Positions 30,788-43,978 are shown, numbered from the stretch's first letter. The stretch: 59,414 bases of DNA from Phytobacter palmae (GCA_900112785.1 FONB01000021.1:1-59414), one strand, 5' to 3'. The notes: generated from the sequence alone by a model not told the origin. Numbers and translations are program-made.

Positions 30788-30812
30788 TAACCACACTTCG
30801 GTGTGGTTATTT
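30788..30812 (+). terminator. Hairpin between yjbE and yjbF
   Basis: AACCACAC-TTCG-GTGTGGTT is a strong tetraloop hairpin followed by only a short T-containing tail (ATTTCG). It probably trims downstream expression or stabilises yjbE mRNA rather than fully ending transcription. Confidence 0.65.
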
Positions 30813-30834
30813 CGTCCCACTCTGGAGAAGAGTC

Positions 30835-31473
30835 GTGAAGCGACCCGCAATCATCCTGATTTGCCTGCTGATTCAGGCCTGTTCATCCACCACGAAAGGG
30901 CTGGGCCATTCGCTCTGGAACAGCGTGTTCGGCACGCCTGGCGTCCAGTTAACCGATGACGAAATCCAAAACATGCCCTATGCCAGCCAGTATGTGCAGC
31001 TCAATGGCGGGCCGCAGCTCTTTGTTGTGCTCGCGTTCTCAGAAGACGGGCTGCAGAAGTGGGCGACGCAGGATCAGGCCATTTTCGTTACACAGCATTA
31101 TCGCATTGTGAAAACCCTGACTAACGGCGACAACCTGCTGGAGGTGAATAACCTGGCGGCAGACCCGTTAGCCAATCCGAATCAAATTATCGATGGCGCG
31201 AGCTGGACCCGTACGATGGGCTGGACGGAGCACAAACAGGTGCGTTACGCGACGGCACGTTCGGTCTTCCACTGGAATGGCTCTGACACGGTCATGCTGG
31301 GCAGCGAATCCACGCATGTTCGCATTCTTGATGAAGAGATTACGACGGACCTGACCCACTGGCGTAACCGTTACTGGGTGGATGAAGACGGATTAATCCG
31401 TCAGTCGGAACAGTACCTCGGGGCGAACTGGTTCCCGGTCAGAACCACGCTTATCAAGGCGGCGAAATCATGA
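30835..31473 (+). CDS. yjbF: YjbF, lipoprotein of the yjb operon
   Basis: A 212-residue predicted lipoprotein: KRPAIILICLLIQAC gives a lipobox with Cys16 as the lipidated residue. It corresponds to E. coli YjbF, related to GfcB of the group 4 capsule locus, implying a role in polysaccharide export. It starts at GTG 30835 with GGAGA upstream, and its stop overlaps the yjbG start by four bases. Confidence 0.93.
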   Translation: MKRPAIILICLLIQACSSTTKGLGHSLWNSVFGTPGVQLTDDEIQNMPYASQYVQLNGGPQLFVVLAFSEDGLQKWATQDQAIFVTQHYRIVKTLTNGDNLLEVNNLAADPLANPNQIIDGASWTRTMGWTEHKQVRYATARSVFHWNGSDTVMLGSESTHVRILDEEITTDLTHWRNRYWVDEDGLIRQSEQYLGANWFPVRTTLIKAAKS

Positions 31474-32210
31474 GGCTCTTATCCGCTACCGCGCTTTTAC
31501 TCTGCTGCGCCTCTTCGCTGGTGCAGGCCGCTGGCAACGTTAATGTCTACATCGCAGGCGACAGTAAACCAAAGATACTTACTAACGCGGCGCGTCTGAT
31601 TGATGTCGTTGGGCAGCCCCGTCTGGCACAAAGCTGGTGGCCGGGAGCCGTCATCAGCGAAAGGCAGGCCACGGCTGTTGAAGAGCAGCGTCAGCAGGCA
31701 TTACTGGGCCGTCTTAGCGCGCTGGCCGCCGATGAAGAGGGTGATGATGCGGCTGCGATAAACAGCCTGCGTCGCCAGATTCAGGCCCTGCGTGTGACGG
31801 GGCGGCAACAGGTCAATCTCGACCCGGATTATGTGCGAATCAAAACGCGTGCGAACCCGCCGCTGGAGGGCGAATACAGCTTGTGGGTAGGGCCGCGTCC
31901 AACGACTGTCACCGTGTTGGGACTGGTCAGCCAGCCGGGTAAAAAGCCCTTTACGCCAGGGCGTGACGTGGTGAGCTACCTCGATGAGATGAGTTTGCTG
32001 AGCGGGGCGGATAAAAGCTATGCCTGGCTGATTTATCCCAATGGTCAGACAGAGAAAGTGCCGGTGGCGTACTGGAACCGACGCCATGTTGAACCCATGC
32101 CAGGCAGCGTGATTTTTGTCGGTTTTGCACCGGCATTATGGGGCGATCGCTACGAAGTGCTGAACGCTGACATTCTTCACTCACTGACGCATCGGATACC
32201 GGAAGAATAA
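31470..32210 (+). CDS. yjbG: YjbG, periplasmic polysaccharide-export protein
   Basis: A 246-residue secreted protein with signal peptide [20 protein letters not shown]. It matches E. coli YjbG, the GfcC family. The segment [30 protein letters not shown] looks like the beta-grasp (SLBB-like) domain known in GfcC and resembling Wza domains. It overlaps yjbF by four bases and abuts yjbH by one, so the three are translationally coupled. Confidence 0.93.
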   Translation: MRLLSATALLLCCASSLVQAAGNVNVYIAGDSKPKILTNAARLIDVVGQPRLAQSWWPGAVISERQATAVEEQRQQALLGRLSALAADEEGDDAAAINSLRRQIQALRVTGRQQVNLDPDYVRIKTRANPPLEGEYSLWVGPRPTTVTVLGLVSQPGKKPFTPGRDVVSYLDEMSLLSGADKSYAWLIYPNGQTEKVPVAYWNRRHVEPMPGSVIFVGFAPALWGDRYEVLNADILHSLTHRIPEE

Positions 32211-34306
32211 TGAAAAAATCGTTTGTCATCAGTGTCCTGGCGCTAAGTGTAAGTGCCGCCTGCCAGGCTGAAACGTATCCGGCACCCGTTGGCCCCTCAC
32301 AATCTGATTTTGGTGGCGCTGGTCTGTTGCAAACCCCTACGGCCCGAATGGCGCCTGCGGGGGAGATAAGCCTCAACTATCGCGACAATGACCAGTACCG
32401 CTACTACTCCGGCTCCATGCAGCTTTTCCCGTGGCTGGAAACCACACTGCGTTATACCGATGTACGTACCCGGAAATACAGCAGCGTGGAGGCCTTCTCC
32501 GGTGAGCAGTCGTATAAAGATAAAGCCTTCGACCTGAAAGTGCGTTTGTGGGAAGAGGGATACTGGCTACCGCAGGTGGCGATTGGCGCGCGCGATATCG
32601 GCGGTACCGGCCTGTTTGACGGCGAGTACATAGTGGCGAATAAAGCCTGGGGACCGTTTGATTTCTCCCTCGGGCTTGGCTGGGGATATCTGGGCACTTC
32701 GGGCAACATCAAAAACCCACTGTGTACCTATAAACAAAAATTCTGTTATCGCGATAACAGCTATAACCAGGCGGGCTCTGTGGATGCCAGCCAGATGTTC
32801 CATGGCCCGACCGCGCTTTTCGGCGGGGTGGAATACCAGACGCCGTTGCAGCCGCTGCGTCTGAAACTGGAATATGAAGGCAACAACTATCAGCAGGACT
32901 TTGCCGGTAAGTTACCGCAAAAGAGCAAGTTTAACGTCGGCGCGATTTACCGGGTAACGGACTGGGCCGACGTTAACCTCAGCTATGAGCGTGGCAATAC
33001 CTGGATGTTTGGTTTTACCCTGCGCAACAACTTCAATGAGTTACGCCCGAATTACAACGATAACTCACGTCCGAAGTATCAGCCGCAGCCCCAGGATGCC
33101 ATTCTTCAGCACTCCGTCGTGGCTAATCAATTGACCTTGCTGAAATACAACGCCGGGTTTGCTAATCCACAAATTCAGGTGAAAGGCGACACGCTCTACG
33201 TGACCGGGGAGCAGGTGAAATATCGTGACTCACGGGAAGGCGTGGTGCGCGCAAATCGCATCATCATGAACGATTTGCCTGAGGGTATTCGCACGATCCG
33301 CGTGACGGAAAACCGTCTGAATATGCCGCAGGTCACCACCGAAACCGATGTTGCCAGCCTGCAACGTCATCTTGAAGGCGAACCGCTGGGCCAGGAAACG
33401 GAGCTGGTGCAACAGCGCGTTGAGCCGATTGTGCCGGATTCGCCGGAGCAGGGCTGGTATATCGAGAAATCGAGTTTTGATTTCCACATCGACCCGGTGT
33501 TAAACCAGTCTGTTGGTGGCCCGGAAAGCTTCTATATGTACCAGCTTGGGGCGATGGCGACCGCCGACTGGTGGCTGACCGACCATCTGCTGACAACGGG
33601 CAGCCTGTTTGCCAACATTGCCAATAACTACGACAAATTTAACTACACCAATCCGCCGCGGGATTCAAAACTGCCGCGTGTGCGTACCCGCGTGCGTGAG
33701 TATGTGCAAAACGACGTCTATGTGAATAACCTGCAGGCCAACTACTTCCAGTACATGGGTAACAATTTCTATGGGCAGGTGTACGCCGGTTATCTGGAAA
33801 CCATGTATGGCGGTGCGGGGGCAGAAGTGCTGTGGCGTCCGGTTGACAGCAACTGGGCCTTCGGTATTGACGCCAACTACGTGAAACAGCGTGACTGGCG
33901 CAGCGCACAGGATCTGATGAAGTTTACGGATTATAGCGTTAAAACCGGACACTTAACGGCCTACTGGACACCGTCGTTCGCCCAGGATGTGCTTATCAAA
34001 GCGAGTGTCGGACAATATCTGGCGGGTGATAAAGGCGGCACACTGGAAGTGGCTAAACATTTCGACAGCGGAGTGGTTGTCGGCACGTATGCCACCATCA
34101 CCAACGTCTCACCGAAAGAGTACGGGGAGGGGGATTTCACCAAAGGGGTGTATGTCTCTATCCCGCTGGATCTGTTCACTTCCGGTGCCACCCGCAGCCG
34201 TGCGGCTGTGGGCTGGACGCCGCTGACGCGTGATGGCGGACAGATGCTGGGACGTAAGTTTGACCTCTACAGCATGACCAGCGATAAGAGTTTGAATTTC
34301 CGTTAA
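32210..34306 (+). CDS. yjbH: YjbH, outer-membrane beta-barrel of the yjb operon
   Basis: A 698-residue outer-membrane protein like E. coli YjbH (GfcD family). A signal peptide ([20 protein letters not shown]) precedes many amphipathic aromatic-rich strands, for example [23 protein letters not shown]-like runs and the C-terminal [10 protein letters not shown] ending. A central linker ([15 protein letters not shown] to PDSPEQGW) separates two barrel-like parts. It would help secretion or anchoring of the exopolysaccharide. Confidence 0.92.
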   Translation: MKKSFVISVLALSVSAACQAETYPAPVGPSQSDFGGAGLLQTPTARMAPAGEISLNYRDNDQYRYYSGSMQLFPWLETTLRYTDVRTRKYSSVEAFSGEQSYKDKAFDLKVRLWEEGYWLPQVAIGARDIGGTGLFDGEYIVANKAWGPFDFSLGLGWGYLGTSGNIKNPLCTYKQKFCYRDNSYNQAGSVDASQMFHGPTALFGGVEYQTPLQPLRLKLEYEGNNYQQDFAGKLPQKSKFNVGAIYRVTDWADVNLSYERGNTWMFGFTLRNNFNELRPNYNDNSRPKYQPQPQDAILQHSVVANQLTLLKYNAGFANPQIQVKGDTLYVTGEQVKYRDSREGVVRANRIIMNDLPEGIRTIRVTENRLNMPQVTTETDVASLQRHLEGEPLGQETELVQQRVEPIVPDSPEQGWYIEKSSFDFHIDPVLNQSVGGPESFYMYQLGAMATADWWLTDHLLTTGSLFANIANNYDKFNYTNPPRDSKLPRVRTRVREYVQNDVYVNNLQANYFQYMGNNFYGQVYAGYLETMYGGAGAEVLWRPVDSNWAFGIDANYVKQRDWRSAQDLMKFTDYSVKTGHLTAYWTPSFAQDVLIKASVGQYLAGDKGGTLEVAKHFDSGVVVGTYATITNVSPKEYGEGDFTKGVYVSIPLDLFTSGATRSRAAVGWTPLTRDGGQMLGRKFDLYSMTSDKSLNFR

Positions 34307-34332
34307 TTTATCGTTGGCTTCCCCTCGCCCTA

Positions 34333-34358
34333 ACCCTCTCCCCCCAGGGGAGAGGGTT
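34333..34358. terminator. Palindromic repeat and terminator between yjbH and a convergent acetyltransferase gene
   Basis: CCCTCTCCCC-CCA-GGGGAGAGGG followed by TTTATA: a repeat of the same CCCTCTCCCC type seen before aceK, here serving as the likely end of two converging transcripts. Confidence 0.75.
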
Positions 34359-34816
34359 TATAACCGCCGCAACAGCTTCGCCGGGTTACCTGCGTAAACC
34401 CCTTTCTCGGTAATCGGTCTGGTCACCACACTGCCAGCACCAATCACCACGCCATCGCAAATGGTCACCGCCAGAATGGTGGCGCCGCTGCCAATCGACA
34501 CGTCATCACCCACTACGATCCTGCCCCAGCTTTCTCTGTCCGGGTTGGGTTTGCCATCCCGGAACATATCGTTAGCAAACATCACGCCATGGCCAATAAA
34601 GCAGCGCTCGCCAATGGTCACGTATTCACAGATAAAGCTGTGGGACTGGACTTTGCTACCCTTGCCGATTTTCGAATGCCCCTGAATTTCGACAAAAGGT
34701 CCAATGAAAACGTCCTCCGCCAGTTCGCAGTCATACAGATTCACCGGCTCATAAATCACCACGTTTTCGCCGCACATCACGTTACGGATGGCAGCCTGCC
34801 GAATAGTCGCACTCAT
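34358..34816 (-). CDS. Hexapeptide-repeat acyltransferase
   Basis: A 152-residue left-handed beta-helix protein with hexapeptide repeats throughout: IGPFVEIQGHSKIGKGSKVQSHSFICEYVTIGERCFIGHGVMF, then VGDDVSIGSGATIL and VIGAGSVVTRPITEKGVYAGNPAKLL, the usual acyl-CoA loop and cap. It resembles sugar N-acetyltransferases such as WlbB; the acceptor is unknown. ATG 34816 lies five bases after AAGGAG; an in-frame GTG directly precedes it. It follows the GNAT gene in one operon. Confidence 0.85.
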   Translation of the reverse strand: MSATIRQAAIRNVMCGENVVIYEPVNLYDCELAEDVFIGPFVEIQGHSKIGKGSKVQSHSFICEYVTIGERCFIGHGVMFANDMFRDGKPNPDRESWGRIVVGDDVSIGSGATILAVTICDGVVIGAGSVVTRPITEKGVYAGNPAKLLRRL

Positions 34817-34825
34817 CACTACTCC

Positions 34826-35338
34826 TTAAATAGCTTTGCCCAGAATATGCAGCGTGCTCTGCTGCGAGGCGGTACTGAACACGGTATCGCGCAGATGTTG
34901 GAAACCGTGGCGTTCATAGAATCGACGTGCCTGCAGGTTGGCCTCCAGCACTTCCAGCCAGAGAAAATGTTCACCCTGCGCCCGCGCGCGACGAATGACC
35001 TCCTCAATAACCTGTTCTCCATAACCTTTACCGGTCGCCTGCGGCAGAAAATAGAGTTTATGCAGTAGTGTGCCAGACGGGCCCTGGGGGCCAGCGGCAG
35101 CATGCCAGCTGAATTTGGCAAAGCCGACCGGGATACCATCAGAATGAGCAATCAGCCAGCAGCAACGCTCGTCCTGCACACTCTGCCGCAGAACGGGCAG
35201 TGCATATTCCTGTACGAGAAAATTCGCCAGTTCATCTTTTTCCTGCCATAAATGGGCGAAATGATGGAGGTAGCTGGCATACGCCATATCGTGGAGCAGT
35301 TCGGCATCACCAACCTGCGCCTTACAAATTGTAAGCAT
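34826..35338 (-). CDS. GNAT-family acetyltransferase
   Basis: A 170-residue GNAT protein. The acetyl-CoA motif is LHKLYFLPQATGKGYGEQVIEEVIRRARAQG (about 92-122) with the Q/RxxGxG signature as QATGKG, followed by FLWLEVLEANLQARRFYERHGFQ. The stop is nine bases before the hexapeptide enzyme's start, so they form a two-gene operon. Neither is in this position in E. coli, where yjbH is followed by psiE. Acceptor unknown. Confidence 0.87.
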   Translation of the reverse strand: MLTICKAQVGDAELLHDMAYASYLHHFAHLWQEKDELANFLVQEYALPVLRQSVQDERCCWLIAHSDGIPVGFAKFSWHAAAGPQGPSGTLLHKLYFLPQATGKGYGEQVIEEVIRRARAQGEHFLWLEVLEANLQARRFYERHGFQHLRDTVFSTASQQSTLHILGKAI

Positions 35339-35477
35339 TAGATTTATCGCTCCCTGTTTGCATGCTTGCAGAGCGATATGTCATCACGAGACAGCACAAA
35401 ATATAAGCAAAAAATCTAGATCTGGATCACATTTTTGCGCTATACAGAAAGCTCGCCACAGAGAATGAGGTGCCGGT

Positions 35478-35897
35478 ATGACAATGCCATCGCTAACTGT
35501 TCGTCCACGCGTTGAGTTTATCTCCACCGTTCTCCAGACCGTGCTGAATCTGGGTTTGCTGAGTCTTGGCCTGATTCTGGTTGTCTTTCTGGGTAAGGAG
35601 ACGCTGCATCTGGCGGATGTCCTTTTCGCGCCTGAACAAACCAGCAAGTATGCGCTGGTGGAAGGGCTGGTGGTTTACTTTCTTTACTTTGAATTTATCG
35701 CGCTGATTGTGAAGTACTTTCAGTCCGGTTTTCACTTCCCGCTACGTTACTTTATCTACATTGGGATCACTGCGATTGTGCGGCTGATCATTGTCGATCA
35801 TAAATCTCCGATGGATGTGCTGATTTATTCTGGCGCGATCCTGCTTTTGGTGATCACCCTTTGGCTGTGTAACTCTAAGCGCCTGAAACGCGAGTAA
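35478..35897 (+). CDS. psiE: PsiE, phosphate-starvation-inducible membrane protein
   Basis: A 139-residue inner-membrane protein with four hydrophobic segments, aligning with E. coli PsiE ([36 protein letters not shown], and [29 protein letters not shown]). It is induced by phosphate starvation in E. coli; function unknown. The upstream gap contains a TGTGATCCAGAT half-site for CRP on the minus strand, in line with reported CRP and PhoB control. Confidence 0.93.
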   Translation: MTMPSLTVRPRVEFISTVLQTVLNLGLLSLGLILVVFLGKETLHLADVLFAPEQTSKYALVEGLVVYFLYFEFIALIVKYFQSGFHFPLRYFIYIGITAIVRLIIVDHKSPMDVLIYSGAILLLVITLWLCNSKRLKRE

Positions 35898-35921
35898 AAA
35901 AATGGCGCTCCGAAGAGCGCC
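35897..35921 (-). terminator. malEFG terminator (bidirectional with psiE)
   Basis: GGCGCTC-TTCG-GAGCGCC, followed on the minus strand by ATTTTTTTAC. It lies between psiE and malG and should stop the maltose operon. The + strand side has no T run, so it is weaker for psiE. Confidence 0.85.
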
Positions 35922-35940
35922 TAACAACAGTCACAAGTTA

Positions 35941-36063
35941 ACTCGTCATATTTCGAATTGCAAGGAGGGTAGGCGGCCTCGTCTACCCCCGTCACATACG
36001 TTGTGTAAGTGACGGGTGATGTTCTCTCTTACCGCCTTCCTGCAACCCGAGTTATTTAGAGTT
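35941..36063. repeat. ERIC element downstream of malG
   Basis: The unit has ERIC ends: CGAATTGCAAGGAGGGTAGG at the left pairs with the right-end CCGCCTTCCTGCAACCCGAG, which continues TTATTTAGAGTT as in the ERIC consensus. The core, CCGTCACATACG-TTGTGTAAGTGACGG, is a near palindrome. It lies in the 3' untranslated region of the malEFG message. Confidence 0.8.
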
Positions 36064-36111
36064 CGGGGTCAATGTTCCAATGAGGACTACAGTGGCATAT
36101 AACGATGAAAA

Positions 36112-37002
36112 TTAACCTTTTACACCGCCTGCGGTGAGGCCGTTAACCAGCCAACGCTGCGCAAGCAGGAAGACAACCGTAATCGGGATGGCTGACAGCA
36201 CCGCTGCTGCTGCAAAGTCGCCCCACAGATAGTTTTGCGGGTTGAGGTATTGCTGCATGCCAACGGCCAGGGTGTAGCTGTTTACATCACGCAGTAGCAA
36301 CGAGGCTACTGGTACTTCGGTGATCGCAGCGATAAACGACAGAATGAACACTACCGCCAGAATCGGCACTGACAACGGCAACAGCACCAGACGGAATGCC
36401 TGCCACGGCGTCGCGCCATCCAGCGCAGCCGCTTCCTCCAGAGAGTTGTCGATCGTTTCGAAATAACCTTTAATCGTCCAGACGTGCAGGGCGATGCCGC
36501 CCATATAGGCGAAAATGACCCCGCCGTGGGTGTTCAGGCCGATAAACGGAAGGTACTGGCCCAGACGGTCAAACAAGGCGTAGAGGGCAACCAGCGACAG
36601 TACCGCCGGGAACATCTGGAAAATCAGCATCCCTTTCAACAGCGTCGCTTTACCGGGAAAGCGCATACGGGCAAAGGCATATGCGCAGGTGGTTGAGAGC
36701 GCCACTACGCCAATGGCGGTAATCGCTGCAATCTTAATGGAGTTCCACAACCACAGTAGCACCGGGAAGGGGGGCGGCGTCACGCGGCCATCGGCGTGCT
36801 CCACGCTAAAGCCCAGCGCCAGTTTCCAGTGTTCCCACGAGATGCTTTCCGGAATCAGACTCCCGGTGGCGAAATTGCCTTCACGCAGAGAGATAGTGAC
36901 GACCATCAACAACGGGAACATGATTGCGGCGATAAACACCAGCAATAATAAATGGGTAATGAATAACCTTAACTTTTGCGATTTCGCCTGGACCATAGCC
37001 AT
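36112..37002 (-). CDS. malG: Maltose ABC transporter permease MalG
   Basis: A 296-residue inner-membrane subunit of the MalFGK2 maltose/maltodextrin importer, aligning along its length with E. coli MalG. Six helices are visible and the EAA loop contacting MalK is [27 protein letters not shown] precedes ATG 37008, and MAMV at 37002 matches the E. coli start; I use the latter. malF ends 15 bases upstream. Confidence 0.96.
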   Translation of the reverse strand: MAMVQAKSQKLRLFITHLLLLVFIAAIMFPLLMVVTISLREGNFATGSLIPESISWEHWKLALGFSVEHADGRVTPPPFPVLLWLWNSIKIAAITAIGVVALSTTCAYAFARMRFPGKATLLKGMLIFQMFPAVLSLVALYALFDRLGQYLPFIGLNTHGGVIFAYMGGIALHVWTIKGYFETIDNSLEEAAALDGATPWQAFRLVLLPLSVPILAVVFILSFIAAITEVPVASLLLRDVNSYTLAVGMQQYLNPQNYLWGDFAAAAVLSAIPITVVFLLAQRWLVNGLTAGGVKG

Positions 37003-37016
37003 AATCATCGCCCTCC

Positions 37017-38561
37017 TTAATCAAATTTCATGCGTGTGGCTTTCAGGTTGACGATGGCAAGCGCGCCCACCAGCAGGAAAATCAGCGTGGCGATAGCGGC
37101 GGCGAGGCCAAAATCTTGCCCACCGCCGCCTTCAAAGGCAATGCGGTAGGTGTAGCTGACCAGCAGGTCGGTATAACCCGCAGGCGTGGTGGTGCCGATA
37201 CGATCCGGGCCACCGTTAGTCAACAACTGAATCAACACGAAGTTATTAAAGTTAAAGGCGAAACTGGCAATCATCAGCGGCGTGAGCGGCTTGATCAGCA
37301 GCGGGAAAGTGATACGGAAAAAGTTCTGGAACGGCCCGGCGCCATCCATTGCCGAGGCTTCATACAAATCGTCCGGAATCGCTTTCAGCAGCCCCATGCA
37401 CAGAATCATCATGTACGGATAACCGAGCCAGGTGTTGACGATAATGATCATCGAACGTGCCGTGGTCGGGTCGCTAAACCACGCCGGTTTAATGCCAAAC
37501 AGCGCGCTCAACATCATGTTGATCTCACCGAAGCTCTGGTTAAACAGCCCCTTGAAGATCAGAATCGAGATAAACGACGGCACAGCGTAAGGCAGGATCA
37601 GCAGGACGCGGTAGATGGCCTTGCCTTTGAGCGATTCCCACTGCACCAGGCACGCAAGCACCATGCCGACAGCGACAGTCAACACGACGGTTAGCAGCGA
37701 GAAGACCACCGTCCAGACGAAAATCTCAATAAACGGTTTCTGGATACCTTCATCGGTAAAGACGCGCATGAAGTTATCCCAGCCGATGGTCACGGTATAG
37801 CCCGGGCTGAGCTTTTCGTCTCCCCAACTGTTATCGGCGTTAACAGCCTGATAGAAACCGAGACTGTTATTGGGACGGTATTTCACACCGCTCTGCTTGT
37901 TGGTGAGCGTGCCGTCCTCCGCCATGCTGTACAGCGGCGTGGTACCCGAGAACTGGCGCAGCGAGCTCATCACCACATTGCTGTTATCTGGCAACACGGC
38001 GGTCAACTGGTTGAGTGCCGTGCGGTTTTGCGTGACATCACGCAGAGTGCCGCGTTCGCCCCCAGGCAGAGCATCTGTCTCTTTTAAGGCGATTTTTTGC
38101 TCGCCGCCGAGTTTAAAGGCGTCCGAAAGATAGTTTTTGCCGCTTTCACCGTCGGTCAGCGCCAGTCGCCAGCTTCCCTCTGTTGGAAACAGGGTAAAGT
38201 TATAGGTTTTTCCCGCCTGATAAGAGCGGTCCATCAGCACCTGCTGCGCGCGTTCTTGCGTGAGCTGGTGGGTGCTGCTGTAGTTAGTGAACGCAATGGC
38301 GATGGTACAAATCAGCGGGAACAGGACAAACAGCCCCATCCCTGCCAGGCCCGGATAGACATAACGCCAGGCGTAGGTTTTACGGTTAGCAAAAATATAC
38401 AGGCCAGCCGAGCTTAAAATCAGCGTCGTGATGGCGAAAAGATATTCCCCTTGTGCATACATTAAAACTACAAGGTATCCCACCAGTAAGCCCAGCAGAC
38501 CGGTCACTGACCATTTCAGCGCGTCACTTTGCCACCAGTGCTTCTTTTTAATGACATCCAT
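37017..38561 (-). CDS. malF: Maltose ABC transporter permease MalF
   Basis: A 514-residue inner-membrane subunit with eight helices, a large periplasmic P2 loop after helix 3 (about 95-275) and the MalK-contact EAA loop [23 protein letters not shown]. It forms the translocation path with MalG. It aligns with E. coli MalF at the same length. It is separated from malE by 186 bases containing an ERIC element. Confidence 0.97.
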   Translation of the reverse strand: MDVIKKKHWWQSDALKWSVTGLLGLLVGYLVVLMYAQGEYLFAITTLILSSAGLYIFANRKTYAWRYVYPGLAGMGLFVLFPLICTIAIAFTNYSSTHQLTQERAQQVLMDRSYQAGKTYNFTLFPTEGSWRLALTDGESGKNYLSDAFKLGGEQKIALKETDALPGGERGTLRDVTQNRTALNQLTAVLPDNSNVVMSSLRQFSGTTPLYSMAEDGTLTNKQSGVKYRPNNSLGFYQAVNADNSWGDEKLSPGYTVTIGWDNFMRVFTDEGIQKPFIEIFVWTVVFSLLTVVLTVAVGMVLACLVQWESLKGKAIYRVLLILPYAVPSFISILIFKGLFNQSFGEINMMLSALFGIKPAWFSDPTTARSMIIIVNTWLGYPYMMILCMGLLKAIPDDLYEASAMDGAGPFQNFFRITFPLLIKPLTPLMIASFAFNFNNFVLIQLLTNGGPDRIGTTTPAGYTDLLVSYTYRIAFEGGGGQDFGLAAAIATLIFLLVGALAIVNLKATRMKFD

Positions 38562-38584
38562 GGGGAGCTTCCTCTTACACTTTT

Positions 38585-38695
38585 TCCTTCACGCTGACGC
38601 TTTGTTGGCCTGGGATGCTTACCCCAGTCACTTACTACTGTAAGCTCCTGGGGTTTGCATTTTTTCCGCCTCAAGGCAGCGCGAATGGAGACGTG
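38585..38695. repeat. ERIC element in the malE-malF gap
   Basis: The core CTTACCCCAGTCACTTACTA, then CTGTAAGCTCCTGGGG, is almost the ERIC consensus (the sites of the common ERIC1R and ERIC2 primers), with flanks GTTGGCCTGGGATG and TTCCGCCTCAAGGCAGCGCGAA. E. coli instead carries REP palindromes here that protect upstream malE mRNA, raising MalE over MalF/G; the ERIC may do the same. Confidence 0.85.
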
Positions 38696-38747
38696 TAAAC
38701 AACGTATTCAACAATCCTTATTCCCGAAGGAATAAGGGACTACAGCC

Positions 38748-39950
<1,203 letters not shown>

Positions 39951-40056
39951 TTAGGTGATGTGCTCGTGGATATGTTTGGTGGTCTAACGGGGTGTAGTCT
40001 CCTTTGTTGGCAAGCGCTTCTCATCCTCCTTAAACCTACGCCCCTGGGGGTATTTG

Positions 40057-40072
40057 TGTGATCTCTGTTACA
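40057..40072 (+). promoter_or_regulatory. CRP site in the malE-malK region
   Basis: TGTGA-TCTCTG-TTACA differs from the CRP consensus TGTGA-N6-TCACA by one base. Confidence 0.75.
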
Positions 40073-40085
40073 TAAAGTTTCTTTA

Positions 40086-40101
40086 TGTGTGTTAGCGCAC
40101 A
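40086..40101 (+). promoter_or_regulatory. Second CRP site in the malE-malK region
   Basis: TGTGT-GTTAGC-GCACA keeps both half-sites with one change each and lies 29 bases from the first CRP site. Confidence 0.7.
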
Positions 40102-40180
40102 TAAAAAACCACCGATTTTTGCCGCCTGCGTCACGAAAATCGCCCTGGCCTCCGGCGCCACGGGGCAGACTCGTCCCTCT

Positions 40181-40225
40181 CATCCTCCCGTCTCCTCCCC
40201 CATAAAAAAGCAAGGGGGTGGAGGA
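40181..40225. promoter_or_regulatory. Cluster of MalT boxes
   Basis: On the minus strand GGGGAGGAG (40192-40200) and GGGAGGATG (40181-40189), and on the plus strand GGTGGAGGATT near 40217, match the MalT GGA(T/G)GA motif. A similar GGAGGATGA occurs near 40021 on the minus strand close to malE. Confidence 0.65.
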
Positions 40226-40307
40226 TTCGCCAGCGTTATCAATAGCCCATAGTCAGCCCATCTTGAATGTTTCTGTAAGTGACAGGTTGTAACGAAGGGA
40301 GAGGGGC

Positions 40308-41417
40308 ATGGCGAGCGTACAGCTGCGGAATGTAACGAAAGCCTGGGGCGATGTGGTGGTGTCAAAAGACATCAATCTCGACATCCACGAAGGAGAGTTC
40401 GTGGTGTTTGTCGGTCCGTCAGGCTGTGGGAAGTCGACGCTGCTGCGCATGATTGCGGGTCTGGAAACCATTACCAGCGGCGATTTGTTTATTGGCGATG
40501 CTCGTATGAACGATATCCCACCCGCCGAGCGCGGCGTGGGCATGGTGTTCCAGTCTTACGCACTTTATCCCCACCTTTCCGTGGCGGAGAACATGTCATT
40601 CGGTTTAAAGCTGGCCGGAGCGAAAAAAGAGGTCATTAACCAGCGGGTCACTCAGGTAGCTGAGGTCCTGCAACTGGCGCATTTACTGGATCGTAAACCG
40701 AAAGCCTTGTCTGGCGGTCAGCGTCAGCGTGTGGCGATTGGCCGTACGCTGGTGGCGGAACCGCGCGTTTTTCTGCTGGATGAACCGTTATCCAACCTTG
40801 ATGCCGCGCTGCGTGTACAGATGCGCATTGAGATTTCACGTCTGCATAAGCGCCTGGGTCGCACGATGATTTACGTCACCCACGATCAGGTGGAAGCGAT
40901 GACGCTGGCCGACAAAATCGTGGTGCTGGACGCCGGTCGCGTCGCACAAGTGGGTAAACCGCTTGAGCTTTACCACTATCCGTCAGATCGCTTTGTCGCC
41001 GGGTTTATTGGTTCGCCGAAAATGAATTTCCTGCCGGTGAAGGTTACCGCTACCGCCATTGAACAAGTCCAGGTCGAACTGCCTAACCGCCAGCAGGTCT
41101 GGCTGCCTGTCGACAGCGCCAATGTGCAGGTCGGCAGCAATATGTCACTCGGTATCCGCCCTGAACACCTGCTGCCCAGCGACATCGCCGATGTCACCCT
41201 GGAAGGCGAAGTTCAGGTCGTCGAACAGCTAGGTCACGAAACGCAAATTCACATCCAGATCCCCGCCATCCGTCAGAACCTGGTCTACCGCCAGAATGAC
41301 GTGGTGTTGGTAGAAGAGGGGGCCACATTCGCTATCGGTCTGCCACCGGAGCGCTGTCATCTTTTCCGTGAAGATGGCACCGCCTGTCGTCGGTTGCATA
41401 AAGAGCCGGGCGTTTAA
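40308..41417 (+). CDS. malK: Maltose ABC transporter ATPase MalK
   Basis: A 369-residue ATPase that powers MalFG and also binds and restrains MalT. Walker [10 protein letters not shown] is at 36-44, the ABC signature [13 protein letters not shown] at about 134-146, Walker [13 protein letters not shown] next, and the switch His in YVTHDQVEA. The C-terminal regulatory domain (from about 235) is conserved. First gene of malK-lamB-malM. Confidence 0.98.
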   Translation: MASVQLRNVTKAWGDVVVSKDINLDIHEGEFVVFVGPSGCGKSTLLRMIAGLETITSGDLFIGDARMNDIPPAERGVGMVFQSYALYPHLSVAENMSFGLKLAGAKKEVINQRVTQVAEVLQLAHLLDRKPKALSGGQRQRVAIGRTLVAEPRVFLLDEPLSNLDAALRVQMRIEISRLHKRLGRTMIYVTHDQVEAMTLADKIVVLDAGRVAQVGKPLELYHYPSDRFVAGFIGSPKMNFLPVKVTATAIEQVQVELPNRQQVWLPVDSANVQVGSNMSLGIRPEHLLPSDIADVTLEGEVQVVEQLGHETQIHIQIPAIRQNLVYRQNDVVLVEEGATFAIGLPPERCHLFREDGTACRRLHKEPGV

Positions 41418-41444
41418 GGTCTCCCACTAAAAAAGCAAAACGCT

Positions 41445-41562
41445 AAGCCATTCGCGTCGGCATCAAAGCGGCAAGCGAATGAACCCCAGGGAACGTACCG
41501 CGAGTACGTGACCAGGGGGAAGGGGCGCAGCCATTGAAGAGGCAGTCCGAAGGGTGACGCGT
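41445..41562. repeat. ERIC-like element between malK and lamB
   Basis: AAAGCGGCAAGCGAATGAACC is followed by CCAGGGAACGTACCGCGAG and TACGTGACCAGGGGGAAGGG, then GCGCAGCC and GCAGTCCGAAGGGTGACG. This follows the ERIC plan (GCGGCAAGCGAGTGAATCCC, core palindrome, GAGCGAGGCAGCC, CTTGAAGTATGACG), diverged. It is within the malK-lamB-malM transcript. Confidence 0.75.
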
Positions 41563-41566
41563 TTAA

Positions 41567-42904
<1,338 letters not shown>

Positions 42905-42931
42905 TTCTCACCACCTGACGTACCGAAACAA

Positions 42932-42949
42932 GAGGGGCGCAAGCCCCTC
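42932..42949 (+). terminator. Hairpin between lamB and malM
   Basis: GAGGGGC-GCAA-GCCCCTC with only a weak T tail. It probably lowers malM relative to lamB and stabilises lamB mRNA, as in E. coli. Confidence 0.75.
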
Positions 42950-43012
42950 AATTCTTCGAGATAGCGCGCTATTGCCGGGCGTTAGCTGTCTCTCGTAAAG
43001 AAGGTGATAACA

Positions 43013-43978
43013 ATGAAAATGAAAAAAAGTTTCGTCGCCCTGTGCCTGACCGCGGGTTTACTCGCCGCAGCGCCTGGGGTTAGCTTCGCAGATGTTAACA
43101 TTGTCCCGCAAAATACCACGGCGGCCCCTGCCATTCCGGCCTCCGCACTCCAGCAACTGAGCTGGACGCCTGTCGATCAAAGCAAAACACAAACAACTGA
43201 GCTTGCCACCACGGGCCAGCGCCTGAATGTGGCGGGTATCAGTGGCCCGGTGGCCGCATACAGTGTCCCGGCGAACATCGGTGAACTGACGCTCACGCTC
43301 AGTAGTGAAGTGAATAAACAAACCAGCGTTTTTGCTCCAAACGTGTTGGTGCTCGACCAGAACATGTCACCTGCCGCGTACTTCCCCAGCAGCTTTTTCA
43401 CCTATCAGGAGCCGGGAGTGATGAGTGCCGACAGGCTGGAAGGGGTGATGCGCCTGACGCCTGCACTGGGCCAGCAAAAGATCTATCTGCTGGTCTTCAC
43501 AACCGAGAACGATCTGCGCCAGACCACCAAACTGATAGACCCGGCTAAATCCTACGCCAAAGGTACGGGTAACGCGGTACCGGATATCCCCGATCCGATA
43601 GCCCGTCACCTTACTGAGGGTGTGGTGAAACTGAAAGTGAAAACCAGTAGCGGTTCCAGCGTGCTGGTTGGCCCGCTGTTTGGTTCATCCGGACCAGGGC
43701 CGGTGACGGTAGGCAATACTGCCGCGCCTGCCACAGCCTATAGCGCACCGGCGGCCGCACCTGCTGCTGTGGCTGGCGCACCAGCCTCTGCGCCTGCACC
43801 TGCCGCGAAAAGTGAGCCGATGCTGAATGACACTGAAAGCTATTTCAACCAGGCCATTAAACAGGCCGCAGCAAAAGGCGATATCGATAAGGCCCTGAAA
43901 TTACTGAATGAAGCTGAGCGTCTCGGGTCCACATCCGCCCGGAAAACCTTTATCAGCAGTGTAAAAGGCAAGGGGTGA
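43013..43978 (+). CDS. malM: Periplasmic maltose-regulon protein MalM
   Basis: A 321-residue periplasmic protein with signal peptide MKMKKSFVALCLTAGLLAAAPGVSFA. It matches E. coli MalM (306) but has a longer Ala/Pro-rich linker (about 240-275) between the beta-rich part and the C-terminal ESYFNQAIKQAAAKGDIDKALKLLNEAERLG helices. Last gene of the malK operon; precise role unknown. ATG 43013 is chosen by alignment; AAGGTG lies eight bases before it. Confidence 0.95.
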   Translation: MKMKKSFVALCLTAGLLAAAPGVSFADVNIVPQNTTAAPAIPASALQQLSWTPVDQSKTQTTELATTGQRLNVAGISGPVAAYSVPANIGELTLTLSSEVNKQTSVFAPNVLVLDQNMSPAAYFPSSFFTYQEPGVMSADRLEGVMRLTPALGQQKIYLLVFTTENDLRQTTKLIDPAKSYAKGTGNAVPDIPDPIARHLTEGVVKLKVKTSSGSSVLVGPLFGSSGPGPVTVGNTAAPATAYSAPAAAPAAVAGAPASAPAPAAKSEPMLNDTESYFNQAIKQAAAKGDIDKALKLLNEAERLGSTSARKTFISSVKGKG

